In this document: one piece after another, positions 17,056-24,941 of the stretch | Numbering within the stretch: the first letter of the stretch is position 1 | How the letters are laid out: every line of letters begins with the position of its first letter | Assembly: GCA_945915235.1 (NCBI GenBank) | Contig: CAMEEX010000014.1 | Coordinates: 1-34,963, forward strand | DNA from: an uncultured Clostridia bacterium | GTDB lineage: Bacteria; Bacillota; Clostridia; Lachnospirales; Lachnospiraceae | Direction: 5' to 3' | DNA length: 34,963 nt | Made by a program: the position numbers and the translations under genes | The notes under the pieces: generated by a model | Database searches by the model: none | What the model saw: only the letters and a program-made list of their open reading frames with translations | What the model was told of the DNA's origin: nothing

Positions 17056-18080
17056 AAACTGGTCCCCTTCCGTTTCCTATAAATTAAAGCTGCAAGAATA
17101 ATTCCTGCGACAAGACCTCCTATGTGTGCGCTGTTGCTCGTCGTCGCACTCTGAAAACCGAGATATATACTCATCACTATAAACAACCCAAGCTTCGATG
17201 CCGATAAATCCTCAAGTCTGCCCTTATTGACAAGCACTATGTAAAACAATGCTCCCACAACGGAAAAGATTGCTCCCGAGGCACCCACACAGCACACATT
17301 TATATCCCTTACATTATAGTAAAGCAGTGCCGCAATATTTGCAAGCAGTCCGCCTGCCAGATACATTATAAAATACCTTACATGACCAACGGCTCTCTCA
17401 AGGTTATCTCCAATGCAGAACAGCACAAGCATATTGTTGAATATATGTGAAAATCCCGCGTGCATGAACATCGACGTGAACAGTCTGTAGTACTGCCCTT
17501 CCCCCATCACAAGCTCCACATTCAGTGCTCCATGCCTTAGCATATATGCCGTATCCTGTGTGCTCCCGTTAATCTCCATTATGACAAATACAACAATGTT
17601 AATGACAATAAAAAGCCAGTTGACATATGCCGGAGCCCTTTTCCCAACAGCGCTCCTGTTCTTACGCATTGAAGCCGTACCTGCCTTCTGCACCTGTGAA
17701 TTCTCCACTGCCTCCCTAAGCCCTGCAAAATCCTCGGGCTGTTCCTCATATATTATAAGCCTTCCCGCACTCATATCCACGAACCACACCGGCATCTTAG
17801 CCTGTGCATTTCTCTTAGACATCGCCGTATTATATGTACATACAATGTTGAGCAGCATGCAGTTAAACACACCTTTTCCGGTAAAGAACGCGACAATGCT
17901 CTTATTCTGTTCATCTATAGTCTCCGGTGAAATTCCCGCAAGCGCTGCCTCATTCCATATGCAGACCACATTCATGCGTTCCTGCCTGTACGAATACAAT
18001 ATACTTATGGCGGAATTTTCAACCTTCAGTCTGCTGAATCCTTCATTTTCAACAGCCTCACAGCACCCTTCAAACGTCAT
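17052..18080 (-). CDS. Rhomboid-family intramembrane serine protease
   Basis: This 342-residue protein starts at the ATG at 18080, with GGAGG 8 nt upstream; the longer TTG-initiated frame to 18131 is less likely. Residues 1-145 are a soluble N-terminal domain not recognised here. Residues ~150-335 hold six or so membrane segments with the rhomboid signatures HAGFSHIFNNMLVLFCIG, CVGASGAIFSVVGALFY (catalytic Ser268) and SAHIGGLVAGIILA (catalytic His319). Rhomboids cleave transmembrane helices within the bilayer. It sits between the FHA gene (31 bp upstream) and the flavodoxin-SCP2 gene (4-bp overlap) at the end of the pilus operon. Whether it processes pilus subunits is an open inference. Confidence 0.92.
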   Translation of the reverse strand: MTFEGCCEAVENEGFSRLKVENSAISILYSYRQERMNVVCIWNEAALAGISPETIDEQNKSIVAFFTGKGVFNCMLLNIVCTYNTAMSKRNAQAKMPVWFVDMSAGRLIIYEEQPEDFAGLREAVENSQVQKAGTASMRKNRSAVGKRAPAYVNWLFIVINIVVFVIMEINGSTQDTAYMLRHGALNVELVMGEGQYYRLFTSMFMHAGFSHIFNNMLVLFCIGDNLERAVGHVRYFIMYLAGGLLANIAALLYYNVRDINVCCVGASGAIFSVVGALFYIVLVNKGRLEDLSASKLGLFIVMSIYLGFQSATTSNSAHIGGLVAGIILAALIYRKRKGTSL

Positions 18081-18111
18081 AGTCCAAGCCTCCAATGACA
18101 CTAGCTTATCA

Positions 18112-19476
18112 TCATTGCTCTGCGGTGTCAATTAATTCAAAGCTGCTCTGTGCAAGCCTTATAACGTCCCCATTTCTCACCGGGCACAGCTCATAAACAC
18201 TCAGTCTGCGGTCATTTACCCATGTTCCGTTGGTCGAGTTCATGTCCTTCACGAAATACATCGCACCCTCCCTCGTAACCCGCGCGTGAAGCCTGCTTAT
18301 TCCGCTGTCCCTTATCACTATATCGGCTGCTGTCCCACTCCCTATGCTCATGCTGTTCTCCATAAGCATATATTCCTGCGCTGCCTGACCTGCTTTTGGT
18401 ATACGCCTTAAACACGCGCCGCCCACCATACCAAGCACGACTGTAGCCTGCTCCTGCGGCTCATAATGCCTGATTTCCTGTTCCGCCTCTATATTTTCCC
18501 TATACGCTCTAATATTCTCACTGTCTGATTTGACATTTTCCATCTCCGCCCGGATATTTTTCTTATTTACTTTGATATTTTTTCTCTCAGCTTCAATATT
18601 TCTCTCACCGCGCGGCTTAATCTGCGGATTTTCCACCTCATACGGCAGTCTGAGCTCACTCGTCACGATTTTCTCCCAGGACGGTCCCTTAAGCTTTAAA
18701 AGCACCACCACGGCAAGACATAAAATACATACCGCCGCTGCAATTACCGCCACAGCAAGCCCCCATATCAGCCCTGCCGCCACACATAACCCGGTCACGG
18801 TAACAGACGCCACAACAACAAAGCCCTTATCAGGTATTTTCTTTTCCTTCTCCTCCGCAATATGCTCCTCTGCCACGGCAGGATATACCCTTGTGTTGAG
18901 CTCATATTCAGGATTTTGCGTTTTCTCTTTGGGCTCCCCAAACTCCTCCATATTTTCAAAAAGCCTCGAAAGAGGTATCTCGTCCCTGCATACGCGCTTG
19001 TACAGCCCATAGCCAAGAATAACCGCGCTGCTGTCCTTATGGTCAAGCCGCCCTAACAGATACTCAAACACAGTCTTTATTCCTCCCCTCGCATCCGAGT
19101 GCATGTCCGAATTATACACATAGCTCCATGTCTCATCATTTATTCCGCAGAAAATATATTTTATGTCGAACACTATCCCGTTAATATCGAGCATATATCG
19201 CTCCATCGTATCTATAACAGCCTTAATCGAGCCGGCGATAAGCAGTATATCCTCCGCAGAAAATTCTTTAGTTGTGTATTTCTCCTCAAGCGGCATACGT
19301 CCCGATATATCATACAGAAAACTCTCTTTATTGTTTATCGCTGTTCTTCTGACCGGAAGCAGACCCTCTATCGCATTATTTTCAACCATCTTCATACTGT
19401 AATCAGAGCTTTCCCCCATATCATGGGTTATCCTCAGGTAATTTTTGTTCAGCTCCCTGATAAATTCAGTCATCAT
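18112..19476 (-). CDS. FHA-domain membrane protein of the Tad/Flp locus (DUF6382-FHA type)
   Basis: This 454-residue protein starts at the ATG at 19476 (GGGAGG upstream; a TTG at 19479 precedes it). Residues 1-175 form a cytosolic N-terminal domain of the type found in DUF6382 proteins. Two hydrophobic segments lie at ~218-240 and ~242-262. Residues 293-334 contain six tandem 7-residue repeats. A C-terminal FHA domain (~374-450) shows GSGTAADIVI, ISRLHARV and NSTNGTWVND, the phosphothreonine-binding loops. FHA domains read threonine phosphorylation, suggesting kinase-dependent control of pilus assembly; no Ser/Thr kinase is in the window. It overlaps the TadE-like gene upstream by 11 bp. Confidence 0.88.
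   Translation of the reverse strand: MMTEFIRELNKNYLRITHDMGESSDYSMKMVENNAIEGLLPVRRTAINNKESFLYDISGRMPLEEKYTTKEFSAEDILLIAGSIKAVIDTMERYMLDINGIVFDIKYIFCGINDETWSYVYNSDMHSDARGGIKTVFEYLLGRLDHKDSSAVILGYGLYKRVCRDEIPLSRLFENMEEFGEPKEKTQNPEYELNTRVYPAVAEEHIAEEKEKKIPDKGFVVVASVTVTGLCVAAGLIWGLAVAVIAAAVCILCLAVVVLLKLKGPSWEKIVTSELRLPYEVENPQIKPRGERNIEAERKNIKVNKKNIRAEMENVKSDSENIRAYRENIEAEQEIRHYEPQEQATVVLGMVGGACLRRIPKAGQAAQEYMLMENSMSIGSGTAADIVIRDSGISRLHARVTREGAMYFVKDMNSTNGTWVNDRRLSVYELCPVRNGDVIRLAQSSFELIDTAEQ
18475..18600 (-). repeat. Six tandem 21-bp units encoding heptad repeats in the FHA protein
   Basis: Residues 293-334 of the FHA protein read as six consecutive 7-mers: NIEAERK, NIKVNKK, NIRAEME, NVKSDSE, NIRAYRE, NIEAEQE. 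The consensus N-(I/V)-x-(A/S/V)-x-x-(E/K) predicts a charged helix or coiled coil linking the membrane segments to the FHA domain. The DNA copies are diverged, so recent slippage is unlikely, but copy number may vary between strains. Confidence 0.8.
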
Positions 19477-19810
19477 CAATTATCCTCCCTGCATGATTTT
19501 TTATCACATGAATGAGGCGCACAACCGTGCTGTTTTTTATGCTTTTAACCTCATATTCCGTATCATCCGTCTTAAAAATTCTTTTATTTACGGCTCTCTT
19601 AATATCCATGCCGCCCATTTCCGTATCAAAATAATGCATCTGCACGACCTCAGCTCTGATATCAAGATACATCTGCCGACTGTCAGCCGCCGTCCTGTTG
19701 TATATGTCAAAACCGAACTTTAAAACAGCGAGAATGACAAATATGACAATCGGAAATACAAATGAAGCCTCAACCGTTATATAACCTCCGAGCCTGTCAC
19801 AGGTATGCAT
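19466..19810 (-). CDS. TadE-like pseudopilin (small)
   Basis: This 114-residue protein starts at the ATG at 19810, preceded by AAGGAGG; the longer frame to 19858 overlaps the peptidase coding region. It begins MHTCDRLGGYITVEASFVFP followed by a hydrophobic segment (IVIFVILAVLKFGF), the ITVEAS-type hallmark of TadE/TadF minor pilins. A short basic cytosolic leader ending in Gly-Gly before the segment could be a prepilin peptidase cleavage site. The remaining ~70 residues are extracytoplasmic. It overlaps the peptidase gene by 14 bp and the FHA gene by 11 bp, indicating coupled translation. Confidence 0.82.
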   Translation of the reverse strand: MHTCDRLGGYITVEASFVFPIVIFVILAVLKFGFDIYNRTAADSRQMYLDIRAEVVQMHYFDTEMGGMDIKRAVNKRIFKTDDTEYEVKSIKNSTVVRLIHVIKNHAGRIIDDD

Positions 19811-20252
19811 ATCCCACGCCTCCTTCCATGAATATAAAAAACACGAACACCACAACATATACCGCTGTCACAAACGGTATAAACGGAAGCGCAGATGCCC
19901 TTGTCCTCCTGCCACGGAATATCCCGACCGTGCCGTATATTCCCGCAGCAAGCATCGACGCCCACAAAATACACAACACCACGGACGGCTTGATGCACAG
20001 TCCCATCACCGCAAGTATTACTCCGTCCCCATAGCCAATACCCTGCCTTGAAATCCATGCCATAAGACTAACCAATCCACCTATAATAAAGCCATACAGC
20101 AGCCATATTACAGGCTGTCCATACACCGATCTGCCAACCGCCACTCCCAATATTCCCGCGGCTGTGGCAGCCCTCACATCAATTCTCATATGCTTAATGT
20201 CCACTGCGCTCTCGTAAACCAGCATAGCCAGAATAATAAAATACACCGCCAT
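19797..20252 (-). CDS. Prepilin peptidase (A24, CpaA/TadV type)
   Basis: This 151-residue membrane aspartic protease has several hydrophobic segments. The two catalytic aspartates are visible: Asp18 in ESAVDIKHMRI and Asp76 in the GYGDG motif (73-77). It lacks the N-methyltransferase domain of longer type IV prepilin peptidases, as expected for Tad/Flp systems. Its likely role is cleaving leader peptides of the Flp1-like pilin and TadE-like pseudopilins. The start codon follows the stop of the previous gene by 1 bp, with GGGGGAG inside that gene. Confidence 0.9.
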   Translation of the reverse strand: MAVYFIILAMLVYESAVDIKHMRIDVRAATAAGILGVAVGRSVYGQPVIWLLYGFIIGGLVSLMAWISRQGIGYGDGVILAVMGLCIKPSVVLCILWASMLAAGIYGTVGIFRGRRTRASALPFIPFVTAVYVVVFVFFIFMEGGVGYAYL

Positions 20253-20253
20253 T

Positions 20254-21267
20254 TTACTGTTTTTCTCCCCCTTTTCTGTCCCTGCATTTTGAGCACAGCC
20301 TTCGCGACTCCACTTCCTTTTGGGCTACCTCCAAGATGTTGTGATATATGGATTTGCACCTGCTGTCTGTATGGTAACAGTCACCATACTGTGATATGTA
20401 TACCACCTGCGTCACCGTCTGCCCCTTACAACACGTCGAACATGGATAATACTTTCCTCCCGACGCATTTCTGCGTTTTCCAACATCACTGTAATTTACA
20501 CTTGAAAGCTTTATTTCCAGATATGTGCAGTCCCGGTAGAGATGATATACCGCACCATTTCTTGTTATATACACTCTGTCGGCATCGTCGGCTGTATCCC
20601 CGCTTTTGCTGTCCTCATCGGGTATTCTCGTAACTCCGGTCCATTTCCCAAGATGTGCTCTCGCTATCATCGGAACCGACCTGATGCCGAATATATTGTA
20701 CATCAGCCTTAACTCATAATGCAGAATGACATCTATATCCTTCTGTCCCGCACTTCCCGAAAATATGACCTGTATCCCGTCCTTACCCCCGCTTATCCAC
20801 GGCTTTTCAAAAAAACCGTCTCCCAGCTCATTTATGACCATATGCTTTATAAGAAGCTCTGTTATTCCGTTTTTGACAATATCTGCCACCTCCGCATGGT
20901 CGTCCTCCGAAAGCTCACCCGGCAGCCCTTCTAAGACCGCCTCCGCTGCAAAGGAATATCCTGCTGCCTTCATGGTCTGACGGTACAGTGTAGTCTGCAC
21001 CTTTAGCTGCACATTCATAAATATCATAATCTGGATAAGTGAAACCATCGCAAAAATAATCAACGGCATCACAAGCGAAGCCTCAACAGTTATACTTGCA
21101 CCGAAGGTGACATAAGAAGCCCTTCCCGGTGAAACACTGAATTGGTCATAAGGGGGGATACCGATTTCAGCCATAGAATTACTGTTTTTATTATTTTTAT
21201 GTGTGTTTGTATCGTCTATTTTTTTTCTGATAAATACGTTAGTTACATTTTCTCCCGGAAAGAGCAT
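20254..21267 (-). CDS. TadE-like pilus protein with two tandem Cys/His zinc-type modules
   Basis: This 337-residue protein has a fine ribosome binding site (GAGGAGGTGATG). Residues 57-84 are a TadE-like segment (ASITVEASLVMPLIIF). A middle region (90-215) is hydrophilic. The C-terminal part holds two copies of a pattern H-x4-C ... C-x2-C: copy 1 with His242, Cys247, Cys276, Cys279; copy 2 with His299, Cys304, Cys325, Cys328. Each starts VYI(T/S)-x-x-G and contains YH, like the small metal-binding tail modules of some secreted nucleases and surface proteins. Extracellular zinc binding by a pilus subunit is an inference. It follows the DUF5702 gene by 33 bp and abuts the peptidase gene. Confidence 0.82.
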   Translation of the reverse strand: MLFPGENVTNVFIRKKIDDTNTHKNNKNSNSMAEIGIPPYDQFSVSPGRASYVTFGASITVEASLVMPLIIFAMVSLIQIMIFMNVQLKVQTTLYRQTMKAAGYSFAAEAVLEGLPGELSEDDHAEVADIVKNGITELLIKHMVINELGDGFFEKPWISGGKDGIQVIFSGSAGQKDIDVILHYELRLMYNIFGIRSVPMIARAHLGKWTGVTRIPDEDSKSGDTADDADRVYITRNGAVYHLYRDCTYLEIKLSSVNYSDVGKRRNASGGKYYPCSTCCKGQTVTQVVYISQYGDCYHTDSRCKSIYHNILEVAQKEVESRRLCSKCRDRKGGEKQ

Positions 21268-21300
21268 CTTACATCACCTCCTCGTAAAATAATCTAATGC

Positions 21301-23436
21301 TCAGTAAGTATAGCTGCATTCATATGTATACTGTTCTTTCCTGCCGGCTGTGTGGTATGTCACGGTTATATCCATGCCATATATGTAATTTCTCAGACGG
21401 AAGTTATCCACCCCGAGAGAAATCATATGCATCTCCGCCACTGCCATTGAGCGGTAAGCCTTATCCTGTGCGTCGCCGAGTAACATTATCGCGCATAAGT
21501 ACTGTCCGTAGGTAAGCCCCTTTTCCTCCTCGCTGTCCCTCACAGTAAGAGAACCACTGAGCAGACCGCTAAGCTCCAGCCTCCACTCTCCACTGCTCTT
21601 TATGACAGGAACCTTCTTTCCATCGAGCAGACAGCGTATATCAACCACCGTCTCCCCTATAGCCCATGCCGTGAGTATCACATACTCAAGCGCTTTCACA
21701 AGCGCCATTATGCCCGTAAAGCCGAGTGCCGTCATCGCCACGTTATATGCCTCCTGCTTTTTTTTCGTATCGGTGAACAGATATAGCATGTTGCTTCCAA
21801 ATCTCACCCCGGCAACCGACATAACCGCCGCCTTCAGGTTTTCCCTATCGGAACTTTTTCCAAACAATATAAACTCCTGCTCGTAATCAAGTAAGCCACC
21901 GCCATCATTGTCCACATAATTGTCAAAATACCCGCACAGATATACGTCAAACAATGCTTCATTTATGATATCAAGTGCCGTGTCTTCTATATATTCACCC
22001 CTGTCAATCCTGACACCATACATATCCGCAAGCTGTAGATTTCCAATGGACTTGTCCGAAATTTCAGTACCCTTTGGCAACACAAGCCCCAACAGACCGT
22101 TCATTGAATACTCATACAGGCTCCCGAGCACACTTCTTTCCTCCTCCCTGCACGCCACGCCATCGTAATCAAGTTTCATCGAGTCCGTCCTGTAGCTGCA
22201 AAGCAGCTCAAAGGCCTGGCTGTACTTTTCATAAACCGGATATTCCGAACTGATATTGCTCCCATCATCATTGATATACGCCATATCAGGACATAAATCA
22301 TACACGGCATCAATCAGTTCGAGATTGCTCCGAAGCACCCCATACATCGCCTCAACATTGCCAAGCCTCTGTACAATCTCCACCTGTTCTTTTTTTACCG
22401 TATTAAGACTCTCCTTCAAGCCCTCCATGCTTTCACTGCTTATATCCGAAAGGTCAGCTATATATTCTGCCGCCAAGCTAATACTCTCCGCAATAAGCCC
22501 ATCCGTTCCTCTTATATCATCGATAAGCCCCATTGCCGTCACAGTCTCATTTCTTAAATTCCTGAAAAAGTTTCTTATCACTCCTCCTAATTCCTTAACC
22601 TGCGCGATATCAAGATTTTTTCCGTTTACTGCTGAAAAAAGCCTTTCCAGAAATATATCCCTGAAACTGTAAACATCAAAAAGGTTATTCTTTACAACCT
22701 CGAACACGCGGTAATCTTTGATGCCCATATTCTCCTGTGAGACCTCCATGCCTCCCCCGGGTCCAATAACCTTCACATACACAGCCCTGGTTTTCAGCCT
22801 GTCAAAGTTCACGCCATTGCCTGCGGTCTTTATTCCGTCAATATGTTCTATAAGGCTAAGATATCTCCCATAAAAATCCGATACCTTCTCCCTGCAGTCA
22901 TCGATAAGCTCTGATGCCTTCTGTACAGCCTTGCTCTCCTTTTCCACCTTTTCAATGTCAAGCATGCTCTCCAAAATTTCGGCAGAGTAGTTCCACACCG
23001 CATAATCATTCACTGCTTTTCTCCATATGAGCCCGCCTGCATCTGTCGCCGTGACAGTCCTGCCCACACTCACATCGTCGATCGTGATACCATAGAAATC
23101 CGTCCCCCCAGTAAATATAAGCCCTCCGTCCATATCAAGATTACTCTCGATAATCTTTTTGAGCTTTGTGGAGAGATATTCCCTGTCAAACTCATCACCT
23201 TCATTTGCACCGTCAAACAGAAGTACCCCGTATTTGTCGAGAAGCTCCCTCTCATAATTTGCAAAAATGCTGTCCAGTGCCATATTCGAAGCCATAGCCA
23301 CCATTACCCTTGCCCCCTGCATTCTCGCCCCCTCTATGAGAACACACACAACGGACACTATTAACATGAACGACAGCGCCGCAAACACTGTCACACTCCC
23401 TGATATGTTTCCCGCCTTTTTTACTGAACCATTCAT
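21301..23436 (-). CDS. DUF5702-type Tad-locus surface protein
   Basis: This 711-residue protein has one N-terminal membrane segment (SGSVTVFAALSFMLIVSVVC, residues ~13-36). The long extracytoplasmic part is rich in charged helices, including coiled-coil-like stretches in 170-360. It matches in layout the DUF5702 proteins in clostridial Tad loci, possibly TadG-like. Near the end a Gly-Leu-rich block and a last beta-rich segment (ITVTYHTAGRKEQY) occur. The exact role in pilus assembly or surface display is not known. AAGG precedes the start. A hairpin region separates it from the pilin gene upstream. Confidence 0.78.
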   Translation of the reverse strand: MNGSVKKAGNISGSVTVFAALSFMLIVSVVCVLIEGARMQGARVMVAMASNMALDSIFANYERELLDKYGVLLFDGANEGDEFDREYLSTKLKKIIESNLDMDGGLIFTGGTDFYGITIDDVSVGRTVTATDAGGLIWRKAVNDYAVWNYSAEILESMLDIEKVEKESKAVQKASELIDDCREKVSDFYGRYLSLIEHIDGIKTAGNGVNFDRLKTRAVYVKVIGPGGGMEVSQENMGIKDYRVFEVVKNNLFDVYSFRDIFLERLFSAVNGKNLDIAQVKELGGVIRNFFRNLRNETVTAMGLIDDIRGTDGLIAESISLAAEYIADLSDISSESMEGLKESLNTVKKEQVEIVQRLGNVEAMYGVLRSNLELIDAVYDLCPDMAYINDDGSNISSEYPVYEKYSQAFELLCSYRTDSMKLDYDGVACREEERSVLGSLYEYSMNGLLGLVLPKGTEISDKSIGNLQLADMYGVRIDRGEYIEDTALDIINEALFDVYLCGYFDNYVDNDGGGLLDYEQEFILFGKSSDRENLKAAVMSVAGVRFGSNMLYLFTDTKKKQEAYNVAMTALGFTGIMALVKALEYVILTAWAIGETVVDIRCLLDGKKVPVIKSSGEWRLELSGLLSGSLTVRDSEEEKGLTYGQYLCAIMLLGDAQDKAYRSMAVAEMHMISLGVDNFRLRNYIYGMDITVTYHTAGRKEQYTYECSYTY

Positions 23437-23465
23437 ACCTTACACCCCCGTATATCCTTGATTGC

Positions 23466-23525
23466 CCGGCTGTATGCATAATAGTGAATTTGAACAAAAT
23501 TTTCTATTATATAAAATACAGCCGG
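23466..23525. repeat. Hairpin region between the Flp1-like pilin gene and the DUF5702 gene
   Basis: CCGGCTGTAT (23466-23475) and ATACAGCCGG (23516-23525) are perfect inverted copies 40 nt apart, with a nested ATAATAG/CTATTAT pair inside. On the minus-strand transcript an alternative smaller stem (AGCCGG with CCGGCT, about 23520-23545) competes for the same bases and is followed by GTATTTTAT. This could protect the pilin mRNA or reduce read-through; it is not a canonical terminator. Confidence 0.55.
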
Positions 23526-23543
23526 AACTCCCCGCACTCCCGG

Positions 23544-23738
23544 CTACACGCTGAGTGTTCCCTGTGAAATTTTACCGAAAATGGTTCCGACAAGAGATGT
23601 AAGCTGTGTCTTAAAGATTAAAACCAGACTGATAAGAACAACTATTATCAGAATTATCTCAATAACTCCCATTCCCGCTTCCTGCCTGTGAACAGCTCTT
23701 CCAATTCTGTCTGACACTCCACATAAAAATTTCTGCAT
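23544..23738 (-). CDS. Flp1-like pilin (major pilin candidate)
   Basis: This 64-residue protein starts at the ATG at 23738 (GGGAGG 8 nt upstream; an in-frame GTG at 23747 lacks spacing). A basic leader (MQKFLCGVSDRIGRAVHRQE) is followed by AGMGVIEIILIIVVLISLVL. The Gly-x-Gly-Val-Ile-Glu pattern, with Glu near +5 of the hydrophobic helix, is the Flp pilin signature for cleavage by a CpaA-type peptidase. The short tail (TSLVGTIFGKISQ) is typical of Flp1-like proteins. It sits directly after tadC. Confidence 0.85.
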   Translation of the reverse strand: MQKFLCGVSDRIGRAVHRQEAGMGVIEIILIIVVLISLVLIFKTQLTSLVGTIFGKISQGTLSV

Positions 23739-23743
23739 ATTCC

Positions 23744-24937
23744 TCACCTCCCTTCCATGCTCATAAACGCGGGCACCATTATCACCACAAGCACTACAAG
23801 CAGCATGAGCATCATCGGAAACAAAAGCTTCGTTCCCGCCTGCTCACCCGCCTTTCGCGCCCTCGCCCTTCGCTCCTCGAGAGCCCCCATGCACTCCTCC
23901 CTTAACATTCCACGAAGCTTTTCATTACCCCTGACAACATTTTGTTCAAGCATTGAGCCCAATCTGCTGTAGCAGTACAGACCGAATATCTCACCAAAAG
24001 CCGCATACTGCGAGCGCTCCGACGCACCCGACTTGATATTCCCGATAACCGCGCTGAGTCTTCTGTAAGCCTCACCCTTTCCGTCCGCGCAGATGCGGCA
24101 CAGTGCGTTATACGGTGTCATACCCGCACCCGTGAGTAGACATAGCTTGGATATAAGCTCCGGATATTCCCTCACAAGCTGCTCCTCCACCCTCTTTTTT
24201 CTTGATTGGGCTATCGAGCGCTTCTCAAGTACAAGGATAACGGGAATTATGGGAACAAGAAGCAGGAGTCTTAACATGGAATTATCCTTCTTCACCCTGT
24301 ATCGCAGCCTCCTGCCCTCATATTCATCGGGCAGGACAATGCTGTTTTTCTCATCACTTTCACTGTCCGCCGCCTCAAATAGCTGCTGTATTCCGACCGT
24401 AAAAAGCCGGCTGTCGCTGTATGGGCTTACCGTAAGCCCATAGCTGTATTCACGGCTCGCCAGCGCCTCTGCTCCCGCTCTTCCCTCATAGCTCATCGTT
24501 GCCGTGAGCACTACCGGCTGACTCTCCCGCGTCTGGTGAATCTCACCCCAGTAATCGATAACCTCCTGATTATCTATGTGCCAGCTCACCTGCATATTGT
24601 ATTCAGGTATTGAGCTTATTAGCTTTAGAGGTCTTTCTATATCCTGAAAATTCGAGTTTTCTCCAATCATACGAGTTTTTAAAAGTTTCTCCGCCTCCGT
24701 AAACACTTCCTCAAGCTCACTCTCTGACAGCCTGCGCTCACCTACATACAGCTCCACCTGCTGAGTGCCGCCGTCACAGACGACCTCCAGCTCATAACGC
24801 CGCTCTCCCGCTCCCGTATCAGGTCTTTCGAGCTCCTGTATATACATATAGCTCTCACTTTTAAGAGCTATCGATACCGGCACCGCCACGATAACGGACA
24901 TGAATACCGCCAATATTATCCACATTCTTCCCTTCAT
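23744..24937 (-). CDS. tadC: TadC-like type II secretion F-family platform protein
   Basis: This 397-residue inner-membrane protein has an N-terminal TM segment (~5-25), then about 185 residues of predicted extracytoplasmic or loop domain, a second TM (~220-240), and a C-terminal T2SSF domain (EYPELISKLCLLTGAGMTPY ... CMGALEERRARARKAGEQAG) ending in a last TM (FPMMLMLLVVLVVIMVPAF). T2SSF proteins are the membrane platform of type IV/Tad pili. The long N-terminal insert is unusual relative to ordinary TadC, which is mainly the F domain. It follows tadB by 4 bp. Confidence 0.85.
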   Translation of the reverse strand: MKGRMWIILAVFMSVIVAVPVSIALKSESYMYIQELERPDTGAGERRYELEVVCDGGTQQVELYVGERRLSESELEEVFTEAEKLLKTRMIGENSNFQDIERPLKLISSIPEYNMQVSWHIDNQEVIDYWGEIHQTRESQPVVLTATMSYEGRAGAEALASREYSYGLTVSPYSDSRLFTVGIQQLFEAADSESDEKNSIVLPDEYEGRRLRYRVKKDNSMLRLLLLVPIIPVILVLEKRSIAQSRKKRVEEQLVREYPELISKLCLLTGAGMTPYNALCRICADGKGEAYRRLSAVIGNIKSGASERSQYAAFGEIFGLYCYSRLGSMLEQNVVRGNEKLRGMLREECMGALEERRARARKAGEQAGTKLLFPMMLMLLVVLVVIMVPAFMSMEGR

Positions 24938-24941
24938 AGGC

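Noticed and set aside
21602-22672. Several plus-strand open frames inside the DUF5702 gene and similar frames in the other Tad genes
   Set aside because: They are antisense, lack ribosome binding sites and have Ser/Leu/Ile-rich compositions typical of shadow frames.
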